From Maribacter arcticus (lineage in GTDB: Bacteria > Bacteroidota > Bacteroidia > Flavobacteriales > Flavobacteriaceae), in contig NZ_FUYL01000012.1 in assembly GCF_900167935.1 (NCBI RefSeq), positions 1-64,000 on the forward strand: a stretch of 64,000 nt of DNA, written 5' to 3'. Both the position numbers and the translations under genes were made by a program. The notes beneath the pieces were generated by a model that had not been told where the DNA came from, did not search any database, and saw only the letters and a program-made list of their open reading frames with translations. Shown here piece after piece: positions 18,170 through 26,294 of the stretch; the stretch's first letter is position 1, and every line of letters starts with the position of its first letter.

Positions 18170-19444
18170 TCAATAAGTCATTTCTTTTGCTAAAGCTTCT
18201 AAGTCCATCCCTAAATTTTCTTTATTGACTTTAAGAATCTTTTCTCGCAATTCTTTCGGAAGTGTTTTGTAGCCTAATTTCGCCCCTAAAATCATGCCGG
18301 CAACTGCGGCAACGGTGTCATTATCACGACCGTAATTGACTATGAATTGCATTGTTTTATCAAAATCACCTTTTCCAAACTCAAGGCCTGTTACTAATAT
18401 TTGCCAAATTTCTGCGGAGTGAAATGCAATGCCACGCTTATCCTTTTCTAGTATTTGATAAAGCATTTCTTGACGTATCCAATCCGTTTTTGTCCCGGGG
18501 TAACCCGTTGGTACTTTAAAGACGGTATTATTATTTAATAGCAAAGAATCGACAAAAACAATATCCTCTATTCGACGTACATTTTTTTGCGCACCATCTA
18601 AAATTGCTAGTGGTATACGACCCACCAACCGACTATCTGCATACCCAATAGGGTCTATGAATTTAGGCGCGCTCATAATAGAATCTAGTTCTTGCGTTCT
18701 CATCGCCATATGGGTCATTGCAGAAACTAAAGCAGTTATGTCTTTAGCGTACCCAATATCAAAAAGGCTTAAGTCATACGCTTTTTGGTAGGCCTCTAAA
18801 GGAGATTTAGTAATAAGACCGATCATGGGCGAGTATAATTGCCCGGCACAAGACATTTCTCCACCATAAAAACGATTCTGCGCTTGAAGGTAAGATTGGT
18901 TGTCCTTTTTGTAAGCAATGGCCACCCTTGCCCATTCTTTTATCCAATCTATTTTTTCAATCTGTGTATCGAGTAAATCAGTGCTGGTCTGAATATCTTT
19001 ATCTGCGAGAGACTGCGCTAAGTTTTGGTAGTATTCTATGATGTATTGTGAGAAATTGTCTGGGCTTATAGAATTCTGATTATCCTTAAAATAATGAACC
19101 ATTAGACTCTTCCATCGCGTGTCGTCTGTAGTTGCCCCAGCCAATAGGTTATGTTCCCAAGTACCTTCAGGAGATTGTTCTCGAACGGCAGGCGTTAGTC
19201 CGTTAATAAAGCCATAGTTTAGTTGAATATCTTTTCTGTGCCACATTTCGGTAGATGCGCCCATAGCATCACCAATTGCAGATCCTACAAGTGCGCCTAA
19301 AACTTTGTCGTAGTAAACAGAATCTGCTAATTGCAATTTATCACTGGCATATGTGCTGTTGGTAGGTGAGGGAATGTCAAATTGTTTATTTTCATTTTTG
19401 CATCCAACAATACAAATTAAGATAAGTAGATATACATATTTCAT
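18170..19444 (-). CDS. ADP-ribosylglycohydrolase family protein, lipoprotein
   Basis: 424 residues. A lipobox (MKYVYLLILICIVGC) precedes an all-helical ARH domain with the metal-binding motifs GSAIGDAMGASTE, GATTDDTRW and NYGRDNDTVAAVAGM, so both magnesium sites appear complete. Classical family members remove ADP-ribose from proteins or DNA inside the cell. A lipid-anchored export signal points instead to a small-molecule glycoside substrate outside the cytoplasm. It overlaps the kinase gene by 4 bases (ATGA), so hydrolysis and phosphorylation may act on one nucleoside-like compound. Confidence 0.85.
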   Translation of the reverse strand: MKYVYLLILICIVGCKNENKQFDIPSPTNSTYASDKLQLADSVYYDKVLGALVGSAIGDAMGASTEMWHRKDIQLNYGFINGLTPAVREQSPEGTWEHNLLAGATTDDTRWKSLMVHYFKDNQNSISPDNFSQYIIEYYQNLAQSLADKDIQTSTDLLDTQIEKIDWIKEWARVAIAYKKDNQSYLQAQNRFYGGEMSCAGQLYSPMIGLITKSPLEAYQKAYDLSLFDIGYAKDITALVSAMTHMAMRTQELDSIMSAPKFIDPIGYADSRLVGRIPLAILDGAQKNVRRIEDIVFVDSLLLNNNTVFKVPTGYPGTKTDWIRQEMLYQILEKDKRGIAFHSAEIWQILVTGLEFGKGDFDKTMQFIVNYGRDNDTVAAVAGMILGAKLGYKTLPKELREKILKVNKENLGMDLEALAKEMTY

Positions 19445-20412
19445 GATAGTATCATGTTTTTGCTCATGAGTAATAATTGTTCTTTATCGGCAAGGGTTCT
19501 GCTTAACGGTAGTTGTGCCAAACCTATTAATCTCCTCATAATTTCAATGCCGGCAATTTTCTTTAAAAGTTTCATATCAATAGTTTTAGGATATGTTTTT
19601 TCAATTTTTTCGAAGTAAGAGGGATTATGAGTGGCTATGATTAAATGCGCTGCCATTACCCCAAGGTCAAATTCAGGAAAACCAACAAAGCCAAATTCTG
19701 GGTCAATAACATAAAGATGGTCTTTTTTAGTCATCCAACTACCTGGATAGTAATCTCCATGTAAAAGCGTATTTCCTTTCGATAAATATTTTTCACCAAT
19801 TAGGGTCACTTGCTTTTTAAGGTTTTCATTTTCTTTAAAGGACATCGAGAGTTCTTGCAGCCCTTTTTGAATATCGTCTAAGGAGAAGCCATTATCTATA
19901 AGAAAAGGCAGAACAAAAATATGCTGGTGGTTAAGCTCACGCATTTTCATATTTGCAGGAAAATTGGTTGGTGTCGCAGTGTTATGAATTTGATAGCTTA
20001 TTTCAATAAGTTTTTCAAATTGATCATCGCCGATAGTGCGTTTGTGGTAAATAAAACCCATATCATCGCAAACACCTAGATCTTCCATCACTAAAATGTA
20101 AGATTCAAGGTCAAACCCGATAATTGGCGGAAAATTTTCTTTGATAGATCCGTTGCTTATAGCGTCATAAAAAGTTTTTTCGACTGCAATTCTTTCTATT
20201 GGGGCAGGTATGTCTTGGTATTTCTGAACAAAGGGTCTAGATTGTTTTATAATTAAAGAACGTATACTGGTAGTTACACGAAGTACTACATTCATATTGC
20301 CTTCACCAGCCTTGGTAATTTTGGTTATTTTTTCATTTTCTTTTGCCCAGCTTTTAGAGGTTAGATAGTTTTCTAAGGAACTGAAAGAGCTGTCTTCGCT
20401 AATTTGTATCAA
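19441..20412 (-). CDS. APH/methylthioribose-kinase-like phosphotransferase
   Basis: 323 residues of the aminoglycoside phosphotransferase/choline kinase fold. It has an N-terminal nucleotide-binding lobe (AGEGNMNVVLRV, IIKQSRPFV), the catalytic loop LLHGDYYPGSWM near residue 217 with the catalytic Asp, and YVIDPEFGFVGFPEFDLGVMA, the metal-binding DPE/DPEF type seen in 5-methylthioribose kinases. It would phosphorylate a pentose or similar sugar. It is the first gene of the pair with the ADP-ribosylglycohydrolase. Substrate unknown; antibiotic resistance is not indicated. Confidence 0.8.
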   Translation of the reverse strand: MIQISEDSSFSSLENYLTSKSWAKENEKITKITKAGEGNMNVVLRVTTSIRSLIIKQSRPFVQKYQDIPAPIERIAVEKTFYDAISNGSIKENFPPIIGFDLESYILVMEDLGVCDDMGFIYHKRTIGDDQFEKLIEISYQIHNTATPTNFPANMKMRELNHQHIFVLPFLIDNGFSLDDIQKGLQELSMSFKENENLKKQVTLIGEKYLSKGNTLLHGDYYPGSWMTKKDHLYVIDPEFGFVGFPEFDLGVMAAHLIIATHNPSYFEKIEKTYPKTIDMKLLKKIAGIEIMRRLIGLAQLPLSRTLADKEQLLLMSKNMILS

Positions 20413-20457
20413 AATCGTTACGTTTATAGCAATTGAAGATAGGTATTAAAACAAAAA

Positions 20458-20481
20458 AATCCTTACCGTTAAGTAAGGATT
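20458..20481 (-). terminator. Terminator of the tRNA-Phe gene
   Basis: AATCCTTAC (20458-20466) pairs perfectly with GTAAGGATT (20473-20481) around six bases. On the minus strand the stem is followed by a U-run from the A-run at 20453-20457. It begins 6 bases past the tRNA 3' end. Confidence 0.88.
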
Positions 20482-20486
20482 TATTG

Positions 20487-20559
20487 TGGTGCCTCCAGGA
20501 ATCGAACCAGGGACACATGGATTTTCAGTCCATTGCTCTACCAACTGAGCTAAGGCACC
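20487..20559 (-). tRNA. tRNA-Phe (anticodon GAA)
   Basis: Read on the minus strand, the acceptor strands GGTGCCT and AGGCACC pair in all seven positions. The D arm is TAGCTCAGTTGGTAGAGCA, the anticodon loop CTGAAAA carries GAA for phenylalanine, and the T arm reads CCTGGTTCGATTCCAGG. The length is 73 bases and the 3' CCA is not encoded. It is intact with its own terminator. No integrated element uses it as an attachment site in this window. Confidence 0.97.
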
Positions 20560-20659
20560 ATGTCGCTATAAGCGGCTGCAAATATAATTTCAATTTTATG
20601 ATTTACAAACTAATTCATAAAAAAAGCGAATTGTTTTTTTAATTTATGATCTTTGTGTC

Positions 20660-21388
20660 ATGAATTTAATCATTGATGCCGGCAATACAAGTGTAAAGTT
20701 GGCGATATTTAAAAAGACGGAAATCATTCATTTAGAGTCTGTTGCTGCCTATGATTTTGTGGCGGCGGTAAAAATAATTTTCAAGAATTATGCGAAAATT
20801 CAATTTGCAATTATTTCTAGTGTTGGGGCACTTTCTAAAGAACAAATGAACGTTTTGGCTATTTTTTGTGAGGTACATGAGCTTTCGAATACTTCAAAAG
20901 TGCCATTTAAGAACTCTTATGCCTCGCCTCAAACTCTTGGTGTAGATCGTTTGGCTCTTGCTACAGCAGCCTTTTATTTTAATCCGCACCATAATAATCT
21001 AATAATAGATGCAGGAACATGTATAACGTATGATATGTTGAATGATTTTGATGAGTATTTAGGTGGGTCTATATCTCCTGGTGTGCAAATGAGATATAAT
21101 GCTATGCATAATCAAACTGCCAAGTTGCCTTTATTAGAAAAAGTAGAGCTCTTAGATTATATTGGGAATACTACTGAGAACTGTATGCATAGTGGGGTTA
21201 TAAATGGTGTAATTCTCGAAATTGACGGTCTCATTGACCTATATAAGAGTCGTTTTAAAGATTTAACAATTATTTTAACAGGGGGTGATACACTATTTTT
21301 GTCTAAACGATTAAAAAATACCATATTTGCGGATTCTAAATTTCTCCTGAAAGGGCTTAATTATTTGCTAGAATACAACAAGCACTAA
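20660..21388 (+). CDS. coaX: Type III pantothenate kinase
   Basis: 242 residues. The ASKHA-fold motifs are LIIDAGNTSVKLAIF at the N-terminus, a TLGVDRLALATAA stretch near residue 93, and NLIIDAGTCITYD near residue 113, with the catalytic Asp. An ILTGGD phosphate loop lies near residue 210. It makes 4'-phosphopantothenate, the first step of coenzyme A synthesis, and unlike type I enzymes it uses monovalent cation. It is the first gene of a conserved flavobacterial run; its stop codon is directly followed by the next ATG. Confidence 0.95.
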   Translation: MNLIIDAGNTSVKLAIFKKTEIIHLESVAAYDFVAAVKIIFKNYAKIQFAIISSVGALSKEQMNVLAIFCEVHELSNTSKVPFKNSYASPQTLGVDRLALATAAFYFNPHHNNLIIDAGTCITYDMLNDFDEYLGGSISPGVQMRYNAMHNQTAKLPLLEKVELLDYIGNTTENCMHSGVINGVILEIDGLIDLYKSRFKDLTIILTGGDTLFLSKRLKNTIFADSKFLLKGLNYLLEYNKH

Positions 21389-22675
21389 ATGATCAGAAAA
21401 ATTGTAATTGCAATTGTATACATGTCCACTATTGGTATGTACGCTCAAGATGGTACTGTTTCTCCCTATTCCTTTTTTGGAATCGGTGATTTAAAGAACG
21501 CCAGTACGGTAGAAAATCAAATGATGGGAGGTATAGGCATGTATGCAGATAGTATCCATCTTAACTTAAGAAACCCTGCTGCTTACGGTAAATTGGGTTT
21601 AGAGGTAATGGATAAAGAGGGTCTTGTGACCTATACTGCCGGTGTTTCCAATAAACAGTATCGACTTAAAAGTTTTACTGAAGAAGAGAAAAGTTCAATA
21701 ACCAGTTTAGATTATTTGGCTTTGGGCTTTAGTCTAGGTAAAGGTTTAGGAATGGGTTTTGGTATTATGCCTTATTCTTCTGTAGGGTATAATCTAGTAA
21801 ATGAACAAACTAATGCAAGTGGTTCGTTAACGAATGTCTACACTGGCCAAGGCGGTTTAAACCGTGTTTTTTATTCTGTTGGTTATGAGGTTCTAAAAGA
21901 TGTAAGTATAGGGGCTACTGTTAATTTTAACTATGGTACTTTAGAAAATCAGCGCCTACAACAAATAGATGGTGTTCAATTTGGAACATTCGACAGACGT
22001 AGCTCTAGGGTAAATGGTTTCGATTTTAATTATGCTTTAAATTATTCGCCTATAATAAAAGATAGATATAGGCTACATTCATCTATACGTGTAAATACCC
22101 AGGGTAATCTGGTGTCAACGAACGATAGACAAATTGGTTCTTTTTCTGTAGCTACAGGGGGTAATATTGAAGAGATAGATGTCAATTTAGATGCCCAAAA
22201 TCTAAAAAATACAGAATTAAAAATACCAACAACTACCACTTTAGGTCTTGGTTATGGGGAAGATTATAAATGGTTTGTAGGTGCTGAGTATAGTTTTCAA
22301 GCAATGAGCTCTTTTGAAAATGTATTTCTTGGAGCAGATAGTGTACGTTATAATGATGCAAGTTCAATTGCACTTGGTGCTTTTATTACACCTGACCATG
22401 ATTCTTTTACAAGTTACTTAAAACGAGTAACTTATAGAGCCGGTTTGCGTTTAGATAAGACCGGAATGATAGTTAATGATGTTGATATTAATAACTTTGG
22501 CATAACTTTTGGATTAGGTTTACCACTGGGTAGAAGTTTCTCTAATCTTAATTTAGGATTTGAAATTGGAAGAAGAGGAACAACTAGGGCAAATCTAATA
22601 GAAGAGAGCTATTTTAAATTTAACGTAGGTCTATCTTTAAATGATCGCTGGTTCCAGAAAAGAAAAATCAATTAA
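21389..22675 (+). CDS. Outer-membrane beta-barrel protein of the coaX-lptC block
   Basis: 428 residues with a signal peptide ending near YAQDG (residue 20). The start DGTVSPYSFFGIGDL and then alternating hydrophobic strands with many Gly/Asn/Tyr residues indicate an outer-membrane beta-barrel with some FadL-like character. The last segment (FNVGLSLNDRWFQKRKIN) resembles a terminal barrel strand with a basic tail. Position next to coaX and upstream of TPR, lptC and PpiD-like genes is conserved in flavobacteria and suggests a role in envelope building. The function is not known to me. Confidence 0.72.
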   Translation: MIRKIVIAIVYMSTIGMYAQDGTVSPYSFFGIGDLKNASTVENQMMGGIGMYADSIHLNLRNPAAYGKLGLEVMDKEGLVTYTAGVSNKQYRLKSFTEEEKSSITSLDYLALGFSLGKGLGMGFGIMPYSSVGYNLVNEQTNASGSLTNVYTGQGGLNRVFYSVGYEVLKDVSIGATVNFNYGTLENQRLQQIDGVQFGTFDRRSSRVNGFDFNYALNYSPIIKDRYRLHSSIRVNTQGNLVSTNDRQIGSFSVATGGNIEEIDVNLDAQNLKNTELKIPTTTTLGLGYGEDYKWFVGAEYSFQAMSSFENVFLGADSVRYNDASSIALGAFITPDHDSFTSYLKRVTYRAGLRLDKTGMIVNDVDINNFGITFGLGLPLGRSFSNLNLGFEIGRRGTTRANLIEESYFKFNVGLSLNDRWFQKRKIN

Positions 22676-22714
22676 TAAAAATTTAGTACATTAACCACTT
22701 TAAAAAGAGAAAAA

Positions 22715-24088
22715 ATGAAATCGAAACTTTACTTCACGGCAATAATGTTCCTTGGGATGATGGGGGTAAGTAATGCACAGGCTCAGAACCCTGAATGTAT
22801 GACAAATCTGTCTATCTTTTCAGAGCATGCGAAAGTTAAAAATTATGATGCTGCTTATGAGCCATGGAAAATGGTTTATGAAACATGCCCTCAATTAAAT
22901 AATGCAATTTATGTATATGGAGAACGTATACTTAAAGATAAACTAGAAAAAGCTACAGGGGCTGAAAAGGAGAAATTCGCTAATGACTTAATGGGTCTTT
23001 ATGATAACAAATTAAAGCATTTTGCATCAAAAACTTCTTTAGGTGAAACTGATGTAGATAAGGCGATGGTGATGTATGATAATAAAATGGCCGATGATGC
23101 TAAGATGTATAGCTTGTTAAGCGAAGCTTTTACTAAAGATCAAGAAAATTTCACGAATCCAAAGGCACTATATATCTATTTTTCTAGTTTGGTTGATGAG
23201 CATAAAGCTGGTAGAAAAGATTTACAAGAAGTTTTTGATGTTTATGACGCTGTAACAGAGAAGATTGAATTAGAAAACGAACAAATCACTGGTAAAATCT
23301 CTAAGTTATTGCCAAAAGAAGAAGCTGGTACGTTGACATCTAAAGAGAAGTCTCGTTTAAAGTCTTATAACTCTTATTCTGAGGTTTACGGTAAAATTGC
23401 TGGTAGTATCGATTCTAAATTAGGTCCTTTAGCAGATTGTAGTAACCTGATTCCTTTATACGAAAAGAGTTTTGAAGAGAAAAAAGGAGATGTTGTTTGG
23501 GTAAAAAGAGCAGTAGGTCTTATGTTCAACAAAGAATGTACAGATGACCCAATGTTTCAAAAATTATTTGAAGCTCAGTTAAGGCTAGATCCATCTGCCG
23601 ATGCATATGTATACGGTGGTACTTTGAAAATGAAGAATGGTGATACTTCAGGTGCACTTGCCGATTTCGATAAAGCTTTATCTTTAGAGACCAACAATGA
23701 TAAAAAGTCTAAGATAGCTTATAAGGTTGCTGTGATAAATAAGAGAAAGGGTAGTAAGTCTACAGCACGTAGCTACGCTCAGAAAGCTATTGATGCAAAC
23801 CCATCAAATGGTCGTGCTTATTTATTGATTGCTAATTTATATGCAACTAGTGCAAATGATTGCGGTAGTACTACTTTTGAAAAAAGAGCAATGTATTGGA
23901 AAGCAGCAGATATGGCAAGACAAGCAGGTAGAGTGGATCCATCTTTAGGTGGTTCTTCAAGTCAAGCTGTAAATAGTTATTTAGCAAAAGCGCCAAGTAA
24001 AGAAATGATCTTTAGTTCAGGTATGGCTGGTAAAACTGTGTCCTTCTCATGTTGGGTTGGTGGTAGTGTAAAGGTTCCATCGTTATAG
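22715..24088 (+). CDS. TPR-repeat periplasmic protein
   Basis: 457 residues with a signal peptide (cleavage near NAQAQ, residue 24). Helix-turn-helix units of TPR type are clearest near the C-terminus (TLKMKNGDTSGALADFDKAL, SKIAYKVAVINKRKGSK, ARSYAQKAIDANPSNGRAYL). Several conserved Cys lie at both ends (PECMTN and CPQLN near the start, FSCWVGG near the end), possibly forming disulfides in the periplasm. It probably acts as a protein-binding scaffold for the outer-membrane assembly functions encoded around it. Confidence 0.78.
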   Translation: MKSKLYFTAIMFLGMMGVSNAQAQNPECMTNLSIFSEHAKVKNYDAAYEPWKMVYETCPQLNNAIYVYGERILKDKLEKATGAEKEKFANDLMGLYDNKLKHFASKTSLGETDVDKAMVMYDNKMADDAKMYSLLSEAFTKDQENFTNPKALYIYFSSLVDEHKAGRKDLQEVFDVYDAVTEKIELENEQITGKISKLLPKEEAGTLTSKEKSRLKSYNSYSEVYGKIAGSIDSKLGPLADCSNLIPLYEKSFEEKKGDVVWVKRAVGLMFNKECTDDPMFQKLFEAQLRLDPSADAYVYGGTLKMKNGDTSGALADFDKALSLETNNDKKSKIAYKVAVINKRKGSKSTARSYAQKAIDANPSNGRAYLLIANLYATSANDCGSTTFEKRAMYWKAADMARQAGRVDPSLGGSSSQAVNSYLAKAPSKEMIFSSGMAGKTVSFSCWVGGSVKVPSL

Positions 24089-24093
24089 TAAAA

Positions 24094-24696
24094 ATGATAC
24101 AAATTTTCAATTATAGAGGCATTGCCATGGTATGTACCATGGCAATGCTTTTTTTATCTTGTAAGGATAATTATAAAAGAGTAGGCGATGAGGCTGCTAA
24201 AAAAGTTTATCCTAGAGGTGTTGTTGAAGATTTTGTACTTACCTATACCGAATCTCCTGAAAAATTAGACTCTGAAGATGAAGGTACTTCGAAAGTTCTT
24301 GCGATTTTATCGGGTCCTATCCGTAATGACTTCGACCAGCTTTCATTTCCATATCAAACCTTTCCAGAGGGTTTGCTAGTGGAGATATTTAATGAAAAAA
24401 ATGAAAAAACAACAATAGAAGCAGATTACGGAGTGTTGTATTCTGCAACTTCTATTGTAGATTTGCGTGGAAATGTACTCATAAAAGGGGATGATGGTAA
24501 AAAGCTAGAGACCTCTCAATTGTATTATGACCGTGCAAATGAGTGGGCATTTACGCAAGAGAAGTTTACCTTTACCAACCCAGATGATGGTACGGTGATG
24601 GATGGAGAGGGTATGGATATTCAAAAAGACCTTCAGTTTTTGAATGCGCATAAAACTTATGGTCTAATGTTGATAAAAGAAGAAAAGGATGATTAA
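24094..24696 (+). CDS. lptC: LptC-family LPS export protein
   Basis: 200 residues. A short N-terminal membrane/lipoprotein-like segment (AMVCTMAMLFLSCKD, lipobox Cys near residue 23) precedes an OstA/LptC-type beta-jellyroll, with the recurring pattern EADYGVLYSATSIVDLRGNV and LETSQLYYDRANEWAFT. LptC links the inner-membrane LptBFG transporter to LptA in lipopolysaccharide export. The lipobox is unusual compared with the enterobacterial single-helix anchor but common in Bacteroidota. It overlaps the next gene by 8 bases. Confidence 0.8.
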   Translation: MIQIFNYRGIAMVCTMAMLFLSCKDNYKRVGDEAAKKVYPRGVVEDFVLTYTESPEKLDSEDEGTSKVLAILSGPIRNDFDQLSFPYQTFPEGLLVEIFNEKNEKTTIEADYGVLYSATSIVDLRGNVLIKGDDGKKLETSQLYYDRANEWAFTQEKFTFTNPDDGTVMDGEGMDIQKDLQFLNAHKTYGLMLIKEEKDD

Positions 24697-24898
24697 CATT
24701 TTAAGGTATACTGAATACCTATATATAATAGTAGCGGGTTTTTCTATTTTTAGAATTTTCACCGATTGGAATACGGACCGAAGTATGGCGTATTTGTTTA
24801 TATTTTTTGCTATAGTATCTATTGGTATGTTTTTGTTTAGAAGAAGCTATCGGAAAAAGTTTGAACAGCGTAAGCGAGATAATAATACTAAAGAATAG
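24689..24898 (+). CDS. Small two-helix membrane protein
   Basis: 69 residues: two hydrophobic segments (about 8-22 and 33-49) and a strongly basic tail (RRSYRKKFEQRKR), so the C-terminus is likely cytoplasmic. It is wedged between lptC (8-base overlap) and the CNNM gene (1-base overlap), so it is translated as part of this operon. I recognise no family. Confidence 0.72.
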   Translation: MINILRYTEYLYIIVAGFSIFRIFTDWNTDRSMAYLFIFFAIVSIGMFLFRRSYRKKFEQRKRDNNTKE

Positions 24899-26184
24899 TG
24901 GGTACAGCTGGTATTATCATTATTCTTTCGCTTGTACTTTCGGCATTTTTCTCAGGTATGGAGATTGCATTTATTTCTGCAAATAAAATACACATCGAAA
25001 TTGAGAAAAAGCAAGCTGGCTTTTTGGCTATGGTGCTTACTAGGCTAACGAAAAAACCATCGAAATTTATTGCAACTATGCTAATTGGAAACAATATAGC
25101 TTTAGTTATTTATGGTCTTTTTATGGGAGAAATTCTCATGAATTGGTTTACCGGAATGACCTCTGAAAATGCTATTTTAAAGATTTTAATTACAGATTTT
25201 AGTCTTTTAACGCAAACCTTGATTTCCACGTTTATCATTTTGATAACCGCAGAGTTTCTTCCTAAGGTGATGTTTCAGATATATGCAAATAGCCTGTTGA
25301 AATTATTAGCAATACCTGCGTTTATATTCTACCTGTTATTTTCATTTATTTCAGATTTCATAATCTGGATTTCAGATTTAATCTTAAAATATATATTTCG
25401 CACTTCTGGTGATGAGGTACAATTGGCATTTAGTAAGTTAGAGCTCGGGGATTATATTACAGAACAGATGGAAACTGTAGAAGCTGAAGATGATGTAGAT
25501 ACGGAAATTCAATTTTTTCAGAATGCTTTAGAATTTGCAGCAGTAAAAGCTCGTGAGGTTATGGTTCCTAGAACTGAGATTGTTGCTGTTGAAATGCATG
25601 AAACCCCCAAAAACCTTGCTAAAATTTTCACCGAAACGGGGTACTCTAAAATATTGATTTACAATGATACGGTAGATAATGTAATTGGTTATGTGCATTC
25701 TTATGAGCTTTTTAAAAAACCCAAGACATTAAAAAGTATTCTACTTCCTGTTGAGTTTGTGCCAGAAACAATGCTTATTCAAGATATTTTAAATACGCTT
25801 ATGAAGAAGCGAAAAAGTATAGCTGTAGTCTTAGATGAATATGGTGGCACCTCTGGTTTAGTAACCGTTGAAGATATTGTTGAAGAACTTTTCGGTGAAA
25901 TTGAAGATGAACATGATACGACCGATTTACGAGAAGAACGTGTAGATGAGCGACATTTTCTTTTTTCAGCTCGTTTAGAGGTAGATTATATAAATGAAAA
26001 TTATAAGTTAGAGCTTCCGGTTTCAGATGAATTTGAAACGTTAGGAGGTCTTTTAGTTCATACATTGGGGGAAATACCAGAAAAAGAAGTAGAGTTGACC
26101 ATAGAGCCTTATAAGTTTACTGTTTTAGAGGTTTCGAATACAAAAATTGATTTAGTATCAATAGAACTTTTAGAAGAACAATAA
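24898..26184 (+). CDS. CNNM/CBS-domain hemolysin-family transporter (CorC/HlyC)
   Basis: 428 residues, starting at a GTG that overlaps the previous stop (TAGTG). Residues about 1-180 form the DUF21/CNNM membrane domain (SAFFSGMEIAFISANK, then four helices). Residues about 210-330 form a CBS pair (VMVPRTEIVAVEMHETP, VVLDEYGGTSGLVTVEDIVEELFGEI). Residues about 345-425 form the CorC_HlyC domain. Such proteins are magnesium/cobalt efflux or homeostasis factors; flavobacterial relatives include gliding protein GldE. Which role it has cannot be told here. Confidence 0.87.
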   Translation: MGTAGIIIILSLVLSAFFSGMEIAFISANKIHIEIEKKQAGFLAMVLTRLTKKPSKFIATMLIGNNIALVIYGLFMGEILMNWFTGMTSENAILKILITDFSLLTQTLISTFIILITAEFLPKVMFQIYANSLLKLLAIPAFIFYLLFSFISDFIIWISDLILKYIFRTSGDEVQLAFSKLELGDYITEQMETVEAEDDVDTEIQFFQNALEFAAVKAREVMVPRTEIVAVEMHETPKNLAKIFTETGYSKILIYNDTVDNVIGYVHSYELFKKPKTLKSILLPVEFVPETMLIQDILNTLMKKRKSIAVVLDEYGGTSGLVTVEDIVEELFGEIEDEHDTTDLREERVDERHFLFSARLEVDYINENYKLELPVSDEFETLGGLLVHTLGEIPEKEVELTIEPYKFTVLEVSNTKIDLVSIELLEEQ

Positions 26185-26244
26185 CCGTATATCGACCAAT
26201 AAATTAGGTGGCTTTTTAGTTTTTATTATTTCAATTAAAAATGG

Positions 26245-26252
26245 TAGTTTTG
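26245..26252 (+). promoter_or_regulatory. Bacteroidota -7 promoter box before the PpiD-like gene
   Basis: TAGTTTTG matches the TAnnTTTG consensus of the Bacteroidota primary sigma factor and lies about 43 bases upstream of the start at 26295. The -33 element is not clear; only T-rich sequence lies at the right distance. It implies the foldase gene can be transcribed separately from the lptC run. Confidence 0.4.
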
Positions 26253-26294
26253 CCTCCCAATAACCACAAACGATTATTTTAAACGTTAATTAGA

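Noticed and set aside
20487-20559. tRNA-Phe as an attachment site for the island
   Set aside because: The tRNA is intact, 15 kb from the element, and no copy of its 3' end is seen near the island edge. The element uses comEC instead.
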